53,253 nucleotides of DNA, taken from the NCBI GenBank assembly GCA_002697255.1, contig NZUH01000024.1, positions 3,417 to 56,669 on the forward strand, written 5' to 3'. The stretch is from Flavobacteriaceae bacterium. Its GTDB lineage: Bacteria > Bacteroidota > Bacteroidia > Flavobacteriales > Flavobacteriaceae. This document shows, piece after piece, positions 27,919 through 36,346 of this stretch (within the stretch, counting starts at the first letter, position 1; every line of letters starts with the position of its first letter). A program made the position numbers and the translations under genes. The notes beneath the pieces were generated by a model, which did not search any database, was not told where the DNA came from, and saw only the letters and a list, made by a program, of their open reading frames with translations.

Positions 27919-28949
27919 TCTAAAATCTCAAGCAATTCAATTTCAAAAATCAGAGTTGCATTTGGTGGTATAACTCCTGGGTAGCCTTTCGGGCCATATC
28001 CAAGATCACCAGGAATGATAAATGTTCCTTTTTCACCAACTTTAAGAATTTTTAATGACTCATCCCACCCTTTTATGACTTGTCCCATTTCAACATTAAA
28101 TTCAAAAGGTTTATTTGCTTTATATGATGAATCAAATTCAGTACCGTCTATTAATTTTCCAGAGTAATGTACTTTTACTTTATTACCTTTTTTTGGTGTT
28201 TTTCCTTTTGTTGAATTCTTAATATTATATCTTATTCCTGACTCAGTAACAACAAAACCTTTGGATATGTCATCTAGTTTTTTTCGTCTTTTTTCCTCAG
28301 CTAAAATAAATAGTTTAGGCTCCATTTCATCCCATGTTGAAGGTGCGTCAAATTCTTTAGCCTTAGAGCCAACTCTTAAAATTCTTAATTTTTTTATTAC
28401 TATATCTTTTTCGGGTCTATTTGCAATGGCAGTTTTGACATTTGAAATTTTATCGTGAACTTCAAAACCTTCAACCATGAATCCAAATACAGTATGTTTG
28501 CCATCTAACCATGGAGTAGGCACTTCAGTAATAAAAAATTGACTTCCATTAGTACCAGGACCAGAATTTGCCATTGATAAAATTCCAGCTTTATCATGGA
28601 TTAATTCTTCATTAATTTCATCTAAAAACCTATATCCAGGCCCACCTGACCCATTACCTGATGGATCTCCACCCTGAATCATAAAATTGTCCATAACCCT
28701 ATGAAAAATAATTCCGTCATAGAATCTGATTCCCTTGAACTCATCTTTAACTTTAGGATGGTTTCCTTCAGCTAAAGCTACAAAATTTGCCACTGTTACA
28801 GGTGTTTTTTCATATGTCAGCTTTATTAGCATTGTACCCATACTAGTGTTAAATTCCGCATAAATTCCGTCTTCTAAATCAGGGTAATTTTTTTTGCAAG
28901 CAAACATTATTGTACAAGCCATAAAAAATAATATAAATTTAGTTTTCAT
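27915..28949 (-). CDS. Cyclophilin-FKBP dual-domain peptidylprolyl isomerase lipoprotein
   Basis: A 344-residue fusion of two unrelated prolyl isomerases. The signal peptide ends in a lipobox, Cys18 (MFACKK), so it is probably anchored in the periplasmic face of a membrane. The cyclophilin domain at about 28-190 has FHRVMDNFMIQGGDPSGNG and GSQFFIT. The FKBP domain from about 250 to the end carries VHYSGKLIDGTEFDSS, VIKGWDESLKILKVGEKG and PPNATLIFEIELL. Dual immunophilins with this order (CFBP) are known from Flavobacterium. It would help fold exported proteins. It overlaps the pepD stop by four bases and is 4 bases after the nrnA-like gene. Confidence 0.95.
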   Translation of the reverse strand: MKTKFILFFMACTIMFACKKNYPDLEDGIYAEFNTSMGTMLIKLTYEKTPVTVANFVALAEGNHPKVKDEFKGIRFYDGIIFHRVMDNFMIQGGDPSGNGSGGPGYRFLDEINEELIHDKAGILSMANSGPGTNGSQFFITEVPTPWLDGKHTVFGFMVEGFEVHDKISNVKTAIANRPEKDIVIKKLRILRVGSKAKEFDAPSTWDEMEPKLFILAEEKRRKKLDDISKGFVVTESGIRYNIKNSTKGKTPKKGNKVKVHYSGKLIDGTEFDSSYKANKPFEFNVEMGQVIKGWDESLKILKVGEKGTFIIPGDLGYGPKGYPGVIPPNATLIFEIELLEILD

Positions 28950-28953
28950 AATA

Positions 28954-29967
28954 TTAAGAGTTTAGTAGTTTTTTGTAATTATTAATCGATTTTAAAAAGT
29001 AATCAATGGTATCTTCAAGATTTTTTTTGCTAATTGCACCAGCTGCATTGATATGCCCACCTCCACCAAATATTTTTTTTGAAAATGTATTAACATCAAA
29101 ATTATTTTTAGATCTTAATGAAATTCTGATTACTTTATCTTTTGCATTTTCCATAAAAATAGCAGCAAACCTAATATTTTTTATCGATAAACCATAATTT
29201 ACAATCCCTTCAGTATCTCCTTTTTCATAATTAAATTTGTCAAGTTCTTTTTGACTTAGTGAAATATAGCATGTATTACATTCTTTGATAATTTTAATTT
29301 TCCCAAGTGCATGACTCAATAATTTTAATCTCTGAGGTTTATTATTATCATAAATTTTGCTGTGAATATCAAAATGTGAAATTCCAGTTTTAAACAAATA
29401 AGAAACAACTTCATGGGTTAAATAAGTAGTTGACGGAAACTTAAAAGAACCCGTATCTGTTAAAATCCCTGCATATAATGATTTAGATATTTTTTTATCG
29501 ATTAGTTTTTTATGGCCAAGCATATCAATAAAATGAAAAATCATTTCACAAGTAGAGCTCATCTTTGGATCTGAATACATATAATCTGCATAATTTGAAG
29601 GATTTTCATGATGATCAATCATGATTTTAATTGCATTAGAAGATTCAACAATATCTTTCATTTGAGAAATTCTTAAAAGATTATTAAAATCTAATGTAAA
29701 AATAACATCAGCATTCAATATTATACTGTTTATTTTATCTTGATTATTATAAATTATTATTTCTTTTTCTGGATCCATCCAATTAAGAAAAGTTGGGAAT
29801 TCATTTGGACTTATTATAAAAGTATTATGCCCTAGTTTTTCTAAATAATTTTTTAAACCGGTACAGGATCCAATAGCGTCACCGTCAGGGTTTTTATGTG
29901 GAATAATTACCATATTTTTTCTGACCGAAAATAAATGTTTTATTTTATCTAATTTGTCGATATTCAT
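28954..29967 (-). CDS. DHH family phosphoesterase, NrnA-like
   Basis: A 337-residue cytoplasmic DHH/DHHA1 phosphoesterase, of the kind that degrades nano-RNA or cyclic dinucleotide products and can dephosphorylate pAp. Metal-site motifs are IPHKNPDGDAIGSC near 22-35, TLDFNN near 112, IDHHENPSNYADY near 135, and LTDTGSFKFPSTT near 168. The C-terminal DHHA1 GGGGHINAAGA is present. Length matches NrnA. It reads away from ndk across 79 bases. Confidence 0.92.
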   Translation of the reverse strand: MNIDKLDKIKHLFSVRKNMVIIPHKNPDGDAIGSCTGLKNYLEKLGHNTFIISPNEFPTFLNWMDPEKEIIIYNNQDKINSIILNADVIFTLDFNNLLRISQMKDIVESSNAIKIMIDHHENPSNYADYMYSDPKMSSTCEMIFHFIDMLGHKKLIDKKISKSLYAGILTDTGSFKFPSTTYLTHEVVSYLFKTGISHFDIHSKIYDNNKPQRLKLLSHALGKIKIIKECNTCYISLSQKELDKFNYEKGDTEGIVNYGLSIKNIRFAAIFMENAKDKVIRISLRSKNNFDVNTFSKKIFGGGGHINAAGAISKKNLEDTIDYFLKSINNYKKLLNS

Positions 29968-29973
29968 ATTTTG

Positions 29974-30003
29974 CGAAGATAATCATTAATACCTAACGAC
30001 AAA
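29974..30003 (-). promoter_or_regulatory. Promoter of the nrnA-like gene, TTTG-N18-TATCTTCG
   Basis: Minus-strand TTTG (30000-30003) and TATCTTCG (29974-29981) have an 18-base spacer and differ from TATCTTTG by one base. The box ends six bases before the ATG at 29967, so the message would be nearly leaderless. Confidence 0.45.
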
Positions 30004-30019
30004 TAAAAATAAAAAGTGT

Positions 30020-30027
30020 TATTTTTG
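30020..30027 (+). promoter_or_regulatory. Bacteroidota-type -7 box for ndk
   Basis: TATTTTTG, followed by CACC, is close to the well-known TATCTTTGCACC form of the Bacteroidota -7 region. It lies 19 bases before the ndk ATG (30047), implying a leader of about 13 bases. A -33 TTG is not evident. Confidence 0.5.
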
Positions 30028-30046
30028 CACCCTAAATTAAAAGAAA

Positions 30047-30463
30047 ATGAGTAACACTACATTTACTATGCTAAAGCCTGACACAATAAGAAATCAAAAC
30101 ACAGGCGCAATATTAGATATGATTATCAAGTCTGGCTTTAAAATAAAAGCAATGAAATTTACAAAAATGTCTATTGATCAGGCTAGTATTTTTTATTCTA
30201 TTCATAAAGAAAGGCCTTTTTTTAATGACCTTATTAATTATATGACAAGTGGCCCTATTGTTGCCGCAATATTAGAAAAAGATAATGCTGTAGATGATTT
30301 TAGAAAACTAATTGGGTCTACAAATCCCGAAGAAGCAGCTGAAGGTACAATAAGAAGGTTATTTGCTAAATCTATAAGCGAAAATGCTGTTCATGGCAGT
30401 GACAGTGATGAAAATGCAAAAATAGAATGTGATTTTCATTTTTCAGATCAAGAAATATTCTAA
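30047..30463 (+). CDS. ndk: Nucleoside diphosphate kinase
   Basis: Ndk (138 residues) transfers phosphate between nucleoside tri- and diphosphates. The catalytic His116 is in [12 protein letters not shown], and the nucleotide site motifs [28 protein letters not shown] and the [14 protein letters not shown] loop are complete. Length is typical for flavobacterial Ndk. The stop overlaps the stop of the opposite DUF721 gene (CTAA). Confidence 0.98.
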   Translation: MSNTTFTMLKPDTIRNQNTGAILDMIIKSGFKIKAMKFTKMSIDQASIFYSIHKERPFFNDLINYMTSGPIVAAILEKDNAVDDFRKLIGSTNPEEAAEGTIRRLFAKSISENAVHGSDSDENAKIECDFHFSDQEIF

Positions 30464-30741
30464 TTCAAAATAATTTTATTTACTATTTTCTTTTTAAATT
30501 TTTGATTTATAATTTTTATAAGTTTTTCTTTTCCATAGCTTAGTTCCTGCTTGAGTGCTGGAGAACTTAATTTTATGTAAAGAGTTTTATTTTTTAAGTT
30601 GACATCTTTGGTATAATTTGCAATTCCATTCTGCATTACTTCAAACCAAACTTTTTTAATTTCAAGATCTAAAAGTCCATTTTCAAGTTTATTTTCTTTT
30701 AAAAAAATATTTATGAGATCTTTAATATTGTCGTTAATCAT
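30460..30741 (-). CDS. DUF721 domain-containing protein
   Basis: A 93-residue small protein with the DUF721 pattern ([39 protein letters not shown]). DUF721 proteins related to DciA, which helps load the replicative helicase in many bacteria, lie near recF or dnaA-type genes; that fits recF two genes upstream here. Whether this short form does the same is unproven. Its start overlaps the end of the preceding lipoprotein gene by eight bases. Confidence 0.82.
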   Translation of the reverse strand: MINDNIKDLINIFLKENKLENGLLDLEIKKVWFEVMQNGIANYTKDVNLKNKTLYIKLSSPALKQELSYGKEKLIKIINQKFKKKIVNKIILN

Positions 30742-31156
30742 CTAGATAGTTTTGAGGTATAAATCTTTTATACTTGTAAATATACCCTTCATTATTTTCG
30801 ACAAATAAATTTAAAGAATCTAATTTTATTATTTCTTCTTTAAAGTTTTTACCCTTTCCATATTGAATAATCCATTTTCCGTTTATTAAAATTATCCCAA
30901 AATTAATTTGATGCATAGTTATGTCAAACTTACCATTTATTTTTGGCTTAACTTTTTTTCTAAAACCAGTTTTATTTTCATCAAATTCAAAATAGTCAAT
31001 TGTATTACTAAAGGGATAGTTTTTTAATTCATTTCCTTTATAATGAACTGAATTAATTTCCCAATAACCTAAGAGATAATCTATGTTATGGGATTTTTTA
31101 CAAGAAATAATTAAACACAATAATACCAAAATCAATATAAAATTAAATTTTTTCAT
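30734..31156 (-). CDS. Small lipocalin-like lipoprotein
   Basis: A 140-residue protein with a lipoprotein signal peptide ending at Cys19 (CLIISCKK). After it come short beta-strand-like pieces (GYWEINSVHYKG, YFEFDENKTGFRKKVKP, FGIILINGKWIIQYGKGK) like those of Bacteroidota lipocalin-like proteins. No ligand can be named. It overlaps the recF stop by four bases (ATGA) and the DUF721 start by eight, so it sits within a recF-led operon. Confidence 0.7.
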   Translation of the reverse strand: MKKFNFILILVLLCLIISCKKSHNIDYLLGYWEINSVHYKGNELKNYPFSNTIDYFEFDENKTGFRKKVKPKINGKFDITMHQINFGIILINGKWIIQYGKGKNFKEEIIKLDSLNLFVENNEGYIYKYKRFIPQNYLDD

Positions 31157-32232
31157 ATTTCAAAAATTTTATATGATTTATTAACTTTTTTAATTATTTC
31201 CTCCGATCTTTTCTTATTTGTATCAGAAATAAATATTTGTTTAAAGTTATCTTCATTCACTAAATCTATAATTTTTTCTACCCTGTCATCATCTAATTTG
31301 TCAAATATGTCATCTAGTAATAAAATAGGATTTTTACTTAATCTTGATAAGTAGTCAAATTGCGCAAGTTTTAACGCGATTAAGAATGTTTTCTGCTGTC
31401 CTTGACTACCATATTTTTTTATTGAATATTCATCTATTAAAAATAATATATCGTCTTTATGGATCCCCTTTGAGGTATATTGATACCTGAAATCTTTATC
31501 GATATTTTTTTTAAGTATTTTATAAAGCGACTCTTCATTTTCAATATCTGACTTATATTCCATTTTAACCAATTCTTTACCATTACTCAATTGATTGTAT
31601 CTTAACTTGAAAATTGGTATAAATTCTTTTAAAAACTTTTTTCTTTTATCATAAATTATTGATGCATTTATTGATAAGCTATTGTCGTAAATATCAATTG
31701 TTTTTTTCAATTCCCCCATTTCGTTATGGGATATTTTTAGCAATGCATTTCTTTGCTTTAATATTTTATTATAAACAATAAGCTTGTTTAAATATTCTTT
31801 ATCAAATTGACAAATCAACCCATCAATAAATTTACGTCTTGTTTCACTTCCTTCCGTTATCAAGTTTCTATCATCAGGTGAAATAATTACTAAAGGAATA
31901 AAACCTATATGTTCGCTAAATTTTTTATAAATTTTGTTATTTCTTTTAACCCTCTTTTTTTCACCTCTTTTAAGTGAAATAAGAATATTTTCATCTTTAT
32001 CATTATCAGAATAAATTCCAGAGATAAAGAAAAAGTCTTCATTATGCCTGATATTTTGAGACGGTATAGGGTTGAAATAGCTTTTAGTATAAGAAAGGTG
32101 ATAAATTGAATCTAAAATATTAGTCTTGCCAACTCCGTTTAATCCAATAAAGCAAACAATTTTTGTATTAAAATTAAACTTGATATTCTCAAAATTTTTA
32201 TAGTTAGTTAAGGATAATTCTTTTAGAAACAT
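31153..32232 (-). CDS. recF: DNA replication and repair protein RecF
   Basis: RecF (359 residues) binds ssDNA-dsDNA junctions and helps load RecA at gaps. It is an SMC-like ATPase with Walker A GLNGVGKTN at about 30-38, a signature YGSQGQQKTFLIALKL near 300, and Walker B PILLLDDIFDKLDDDR. The ATG at 32230-32232 gives the family's MFLKELSLTNYKNF; a non-ATG start six codons before is less likely. It leads a run with a lipoprotein and DUF721. It is divergent from the TPR/ribH run over 112 bases. Confidence 0.96.
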   Translation of the reverse strand: MFLKELSLTNYKNFENIKFNFNTKIVCFIGLNGVGKTNILDSIYHLSYTKSYFNPIPSQNIRHNEDFFFISGIYSDNDKDENILISLKRGEKKRVKRNNKIYKKFSEHIGFIPLVIISPDDRNLITEGSETRRKFIDGLICQFDKEYLNKLIVYNKILKQRNALLKISHNEMGELKKTIDIYDNSLSINASIIYDKRKKFLKEFIPIFKLRYNQLSNGKELVKMEYKSDIENEESLYKILKKNIDKDFRYQYTSKGIHKDDILFLIDEYSIKKYGSQGQQKTFLIALKLAQFDYLSRLSKNPILLLDDIFDKLDDDRVEKIIDLVNEDNFKQIFISDTNKKRSEEIIKKVNKSYKIFEI

Positions 32233-32275
32233 ACAGGAATAAAAATTCAAAGGCTTAGTTGGTATCTAATAATTC

Positions 32276-32283
32276 CAAAAATA
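32276..32283 (-). promoter_or_regulatory. Bacteroidota-type -7 box for recF
   Basis: Minus-strand TATTTTTG matches TAnnTTTG exactly. It lies 43 bases before the recF ATG at 32232, so the leader would be nearly 40 bases. The best upstream TTG is only 14 bases away, which is too close for a normal -33. Confidence 0.4.
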
Positions 32284-32319
32284 ACAAATAAATTATCCAA
32301 TTTTTAATAATAAAAATTT

Positions 32320-32327
32320 TATTTTTA
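32320..32327 (+). promoter_or_regulatory. Possible -7 box for the TPR-ribH-mutL run
   Basis: TATTTTTA matches TAnnTTTG except the last base, 17 bases before the ATG at 32345. No -33 TTG is visible. Confidence 0.3.
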
Positions 32328-32344
32328 CCGACTAAATTGTTTTT

Positions 32345-33106
32345 ATGGCTACATATAAGAAGAGAGGATTCAAAAATAAAGCTTCATCCAATAAAGCTGA
32401 GGCACTAGAACAAAAATCAACAACAGCTAATGTTTTTAACTCCTTAGACGAAGGTTCATCTAAAGCTCAAATATGGGTAGAAAAAAATAAAAATATCATT
32501 TTTTCGTTCGTAGCGATTATAGCTTTTTCGGTAATTGGTTTTCTATTTTATTCAGAATATATTATTAAACCCAAGGAAAGAGATGCATTTAACAATATGT
32601 ATTTTTCTCAAAACATTTTTGAAGAAGCACTATTAATTAATAATGATTCATTGTATAATTTATCTCTAAATGGCGATGATGAAAATATTGGAATGTTAAA
32701 TGTCATAGAAAATTTTAAAGGAACTAATGCTAGTAATTTAGCAAATTATTATGCTGGTATGATATATTTAAAGATGAATGATTACAAAAACGCAATTAAG
32801 TTTTTATCCGATTATAAATCTGATGATTTGATTTTAGGGTCTTTGGCTACTGGATCAATAGGTGATGCTTTTTCAGAGCTAAATCAATTTGAAGATGCTT
32901 ATGAATATTATGTTAAAGCTTCTAAAAATATTAATAATTATACTTCGCCAATGTTTTTGCATAAGGCAGGCTTAATCGCTTTAAAATTGAATAAATATAA
33001 GCTGGCTGAGGAGCATTTCACTACTATTAAATTTGATTTTTCTAAAAGTCCAGAAGCTAAAAATATTGATGCCTTTATTTCTAAGGCTATAGCTTCAAAT
33101 AATTAG
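32345..33106 (+). CDS. Membrane-anchored tetratricopeptide repeat protein
   Basis: A 253-residue protein with a hydrophilic N-terminal 45 residues, one transmembrane helix at about 50-70 (NIIFSFVAIIAFSVIGFLFY), and a TPR-like periplasmic part (MIYLKMNDYKNAIKFLSDYK, GDAFSELNQFEDAYEYYVKA). The layout resembles YfgM, a membrane TPR partner of the Sec/chaperone network, but this is a resemblance only. ribH starts directly after its TAG stop, so the two are one unit; this gene order is common in flavobacteria as I recall. Confidence 0.82.
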   Translation: MATYKKRGFKNKASSNKAEALEQKSTTANVFNSLDEGSSKAQIWVEKNKNIIFSFVAIIAFSVIGFLFYSEYIIKPKERDAFNNMYFSQNIFEEALLINNDSLYNLSLNGDDENIGMLNVIENFKGTNASNLANYYAGMIYLKMNDYKNAIKFLSDYKSDDLILGSLATGSIGDAFSELNQFEDAYEYYVKASKNINNYTSPMFLHKAGLIALKLNKYKLAEEHFTTIKFDFSKSPEAKNIDAFISKAIASNN

Positions 33107-33598
33107 ATGAAATCTAAAAATAATAAACCCTTAAAGTTTGATTATAATAATAATCTTGATTTAAAAAAATATAAAATCGGTATAGTAGTTTCTCAATGGA
33201 ATAAAGACATAACTGAAAATTTGTTAAATGGCGCAATTGAGACACTATCAGAAAAAGGTATTAATAAAGAAAACATTTTTATTCAAAGGGTTCCAGGTAG
33301 TTTTGAGCTAATATTTGGATCAAAGGTTTTGTCTCATAAAGAATTAGATGTTATTATAGCCATAGGTTGTATAATTAAAGGCGAAACTGATCATTACGAT
33401 TACATTTGCAGCTCTGTATCTCAGGGTATAATGAGATTAAACTTAAGCAGTTCCATGCCGATAATTTTTTGTGTATTAACCGATCATAATAAACAACAAT
33501 CAATTGATAGGTCAGGAGGTAAGTATGGTAACAAAGGTGCTGAATCTGCAATTGCAGCTCTTCAAATGCTATCTGTTAAAATGGTTCAAGACCAATAG
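33107..33598 (+). CDS. ribH: 6,7-dimethyl-8-ribityllumazine synthase
   Basis: Lumazine synthase (163 residues) makes the riboflavin precursor from a ribityl-pyrimidine and a four-carbon phosphate. Typical motifs are VVSQWNKDITENLLNGA, VPGSFELIFGSKVL, IAIGCIIKGETDHYDYIC (with the substrate-contact His), and DRSGGKYGNKGAESAIAALQM near the C-terminus. The order of motifs and length are normal. It starts right at the stop of the TPR gene. Confidence 0.97.
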   Translation: MKSKNNKPLKFDYNNNLDLKKYKIGIVVSQWNKDITENLLNGAIETLSEKGINKENIFIQRVPGSFELIFGSKVLSHKELDVIIAIGCIIKGETDHYDYICSSVSQGIMRLNLSSSMPIIFCVLTDHNKQQSIDRSGGKYGNKGAESAIAALQMLSVKMVQDQ

Positions 33599-33640
33599 AT
33601 TTAAGATATTTGTTATATTTATCAAAATTCACAATTTTAA

Positions 33641-33919
33641 ATGAGAATATTTAAATTAAGAAAAAATAAAAGATATAGTTATTCTGGCAGGTTTAATGAA
33701 GAAAAAATGATTGATGGTTCTACTCATCAAAGGAATCATAGAATTAAGTCAAAGTTTGATGAATATAGATATACAGTTGGAGATAATAAGAGTTTTAGGG
33801 ACAAATTTAGATTAGCCATAAATGATTTTAAAAAAGGGTCTGAATCATCTGTTCGAAAAAGAATTATTATAATTTTTATAATATTAATTTCTTTGTTTTT
33901 GTTATTTTTTTTCATCTAA
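33641..33919 (+). CDS. Small conserved C-tail membrane protein
   Basis: A 92-residue protein with a strongly basic N-terminal two-thirds (MRIFKLRKNKRYSYSGRFN, KFDEYRYTVGDNKSFRDKF) and a C-terminal hydrophobic tail of about 18 residues (IIIIFIILISLFLLFFFI). It looks like a tail-anchored protein. Flavobacterial homologues in this position are sometimes labelled riboflavin synthase subunit beta, probably because ribH is next door; nothing in the sequence supports an enzyme. It lies between ribH and mutL. Function unknown. Confidence 0.8.
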   Translation: MRIFKLRKNKRYSYSGRFNEEKMIDGSTHQRNHRIKSKFDEYRYTVGDNKSFRDKFRLAINDFKKGSESSVRKRIIIIFIILISLFLLFFFI

Positions 33920-33935
33920 TAATTTTTAGCGATTA

Positions 33936-35723
33936 ATGAAAGATATAATCAATATATTACCTAAAAACGTCGCAAATCAGATTGCCGCAGGAGAAGTTGT
34001 ACAAAGACCATCATCGGTAGTCAAAGAACTTCTTGAAAATTCAATAGATGCAAATTCTAGTGAAATTATTATTCACATTAAAGATGCAGGAAAAAGTTTG
34101 ATTCAAATTATTGATAACGGTATGGGAATGTCTAAAAGAGACGCTTTATTATGTTTTGACAGACATACAACATCAAAAATCTCATCAGCAAATGATTTAT
34201 TTAACATTACTACTAAAGGTTTTAGAGGTGAAGCAATAGCTAGTATTTCAGCTGTTTCACATGTAAACCTAATAACTAAACAACCTGGAGTTGAATTAGC
34301 TACAAATATTGAGGTGCACGGAAGTCAAGTGAAAACAAACAACTCTGTTGTTAGTGATATTGGAACAAAAATTTCAGTTAAAAATTTATTCTTTAATATA
34401 CCAGCAAGAAGAAATTTTCTTAAGTCAGATAATGTCGAATTTAGACATATTGTAAATGAATTTTTAAGAGTTTCACTGTCTCATCCAGAAATAAAATTTA
34501 TTTTTATCAATAACGGAATTGAAATTTATAATTTAATAAAATCAACCTTTAAAAAAAGAATAATAAATATCCTAGGCTCAAAGACTTCTGAAAAGCTTGT
34601 TCCTGTTTCAGAGGAAACGGAAATATTAAAAATTAATGGATTTGTTTTTAAGCCAGAATTTGCTAAAAAGACTCGTGGCGAACAATATTTTTTTGTTAAT
34701 AATAGGTTTATTAAAAGTCCATATTTAAATCATTCTGTTAACTCTGCTTTTGAAGGTTTGATTGATTCTAAATATAACCCAACATATTTTTTAAAATTAG
34801 AAGTTGATCCTGCTTCAATAGATATAAATATTCACCCTACTAAAACCGAAATTAAGTTTGAAGATGAACATTCTATATATGCAATTTTAAGAGCATCTGT
34901 TAAACACAGTTTAGGTCAATATAGTATATCACCGGTTTTAGATTTTGATAGAAATAAATCTTTAGATGTTCCATACGACTATGAAAATGAAAAAAATAAT
35001 ACGGGTGTTGGGATAGATGTTAATTTAAGTTATAATCCGTTTGAAAATCAACAATACGAAAAAAAATTTATCAAGATTGATTCTCTTAATGAAAAAATTG
35101 AATCACTGGAATTTTCATCTGAAAGTAATGATTTTGAAGAGATAGATTTCAATGATATTGAAAAAGAATTAATTACAATACAAATTAATAAGAAATATAT
35201 ATTAAATAAAACCAAATCATCATTAATAGTTGTTAATCAAGAAAGAGCTCATCAAAGAATTTTATATGAGAAATTTCTAGAATCTTTTACATTAGACAAT
35301 TATAAACCACAAAAACTATTGCACCCAATTGAATTTGATTTTACCGATAATGAAATATCAATTTTAAATTCAAATAAAAAAACACTAAATGAGTTTGGTT
35401 TATTATTTGAATATAAAAATAATAAACTAATAATTTTTTCTATGCCTGCATATATTGAAATTGAAACTTTGAAATCTAATATCGAAAATTTAATATTTAA
35501 TCTTCAAAATGAAACTCCTGATAACAGTTTTAGCGAGTCAGACTTGGTTTCTAAGGTTATGTCTAAAAGTATGTCAATAAAAAATGGTAAAATTTTGAAT
35601 TTAAATGAGCAACAGTATATATTTAATGCATTGTTTGCATGCAAGGAAACAATGGTATGCCCTTTTAACAAAAAAACTTTTGTTAAAATAGATTATAGTC
35701 AAATAGATAATATGTTTAAATAA
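33936..35723 (+). CDS. mutL: DNA mismatch repair protein MutL
   Basis: MutL (595 residues) couples MutS mismatch recognition to strand removal. The GHKL ATPase motifs are all present: VVKELLENSIDA with the catalytic Glu and Asn, IDNGMGM, and TKGFRGEAIASIS. The transducer motif PTKTEIKFED is seen near 300. The C-terminal dimerisation region (about 410-595) includes LLHPIEFDFTDNEI and a Cys pair FACKETMVCPFN where the endonuclease type has metal ligands. I did not see the DQHAxxExxxxE core; QERAHQRILYEKF occupies its place, so whether it nicks DNA is uncertain. A rhomboid gene starts at its stop. Confidence 0.95.
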   Translation: MKDIINILPKNVANQIAAGEVVQRPSSVVKELLENSIDANSSEIIIHIKDAGKSLIQIIDNGMGMSKRDALLCFDRHTTSKISSANDLFNITTKGFRGEAIASISAVSHVNLITKQPGVELATNIEVHGSQVKTNNSVVSDIGTKISVKNLFFNIPARRNFLKSDNVEFRHIVNEFLRVSLSHPEIKFIFINNGIEIYNLIKSTFKKRIINILGSKTSEKLVPVSEETEILKINGFVFKPEFAKKTRGEQYFFVNNRFIKSPYLNHSVNSAFEGLIDSKYNPTYFLKLEVDPASIDINIHPTKTEIKFEDEHSIYAILRASVKHSLGQYSISPVLDFDRNKSLDVPYDYENEKNNTGVGIDVNLSYNPFENQQYEKKFIKIDSLNEKIESLEFSSESNDFEEIDFNDIEKELITIQINKKYILNKTKSSLIVVNQERAHQRILYEKFLESFTLDNYKPQKLLHPIEFDFTDNEISILNSNKKTLNEFGLLFEYKNNKLIIFSMPAYIEIETLKSNIENLIFNLQNETPDNSFSESDLVSKVMSKSMSIKNGKILNLNEQQYIFNALFACKETMVCPFNKKTFVKIDYSQIDNMFK

Positions 35724-36346
35724 TGAACAGATTATCTCCAATTGTTAAGCAACTTCTTATTATCAACATAATTTTTTATTTTGGAACACAGAATCTATTG
35801 AGTATTAAATATGCTATGTCTTTAAATTTTCCTGAATATTCTAGTTTTGCAGTTTGGCAAATATTTACCCACATGTTTATGCATGGAAATATTCAACATT
35901 TATTATTTAATATGTTCGCCTTATGGATGTTTGGCTCATCTGTTGAATATATGTTAGGATCTAAAAAATTTTTATTTTTTTATATCTCAAGTGGTTTTGG
36001 AGCTGCAATTATTCAAATAATTTCAAACTATTATAATTACTTCTTCTTTATGGAACGGATTCCAATAATGCTGGGAGCATCTGGTGCTATTATGGGTGTT
36101 TTAGTTGCATTTGGAATGTTTTTTCCTCAAAGAAAGCTTATGCTTATTTTTTTACCAATCCCGATAAAAGCTAAATATTTTATTCCTGGAATAATTTTTT
36201 TAGATCTATTTTCTGCAATTACTGGTACAGCAATTTTTAGCCCTAGTAATACAGCTTTTGTTGCTCATCTAGGTGGTGCATTAACCGGATTTTTAGTAAT
36301 GTATTATTGGAAAAGAAATCAGTTTAATAAAAACAGATGGTTCTAA
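35723..36346 (+). CDS. Rhomboid family intramembrane serine protease
   Basis: A 207-residue protein with about six membrane segments. The catalytic Ser120 is in LGASGAIMG, and the His182 partner in FVAHLGGALTGF. The TM2 motif HMFMHGNIQHLLFNMFALWMFG holds the usual His and Asn. It should cut transmembrane substrates within the membrane. Its start overlaps the mutL stop by one base (TAATG), and its stop overlaps the next rhomboid gene in the same way. Confidence 0.94.
   Translation: MNRLSPIVKQLLIINIIFYFGTQNLLSIKYAMSLNFPEYSSFAVWQIFTHMFMHGNIQHLLFNMFALWMFGSSVEYMLGSKKFLFFYISSGFGAAIIQIISNYYNYFFFMERIPIMLGASGAIMGVLVAFGMFFPQRKLMLIFLPIPIKAKYFIPGIIFLDLFSAITGTAIFSPSNTAFVAHLGGALTGFLVMYYWKRNQFNKNRWF

Noticed and set aside
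33936-35723. MutL lacking the DQHA endonuclease motif as evidence of a defective gene
   Set aside because: The ATPase motifs and length are normal and the QERAHQR stretch sits in the place of DQHAxxE, which may be an accepted variant in this phylum. I cannot judge activity without an alignment.
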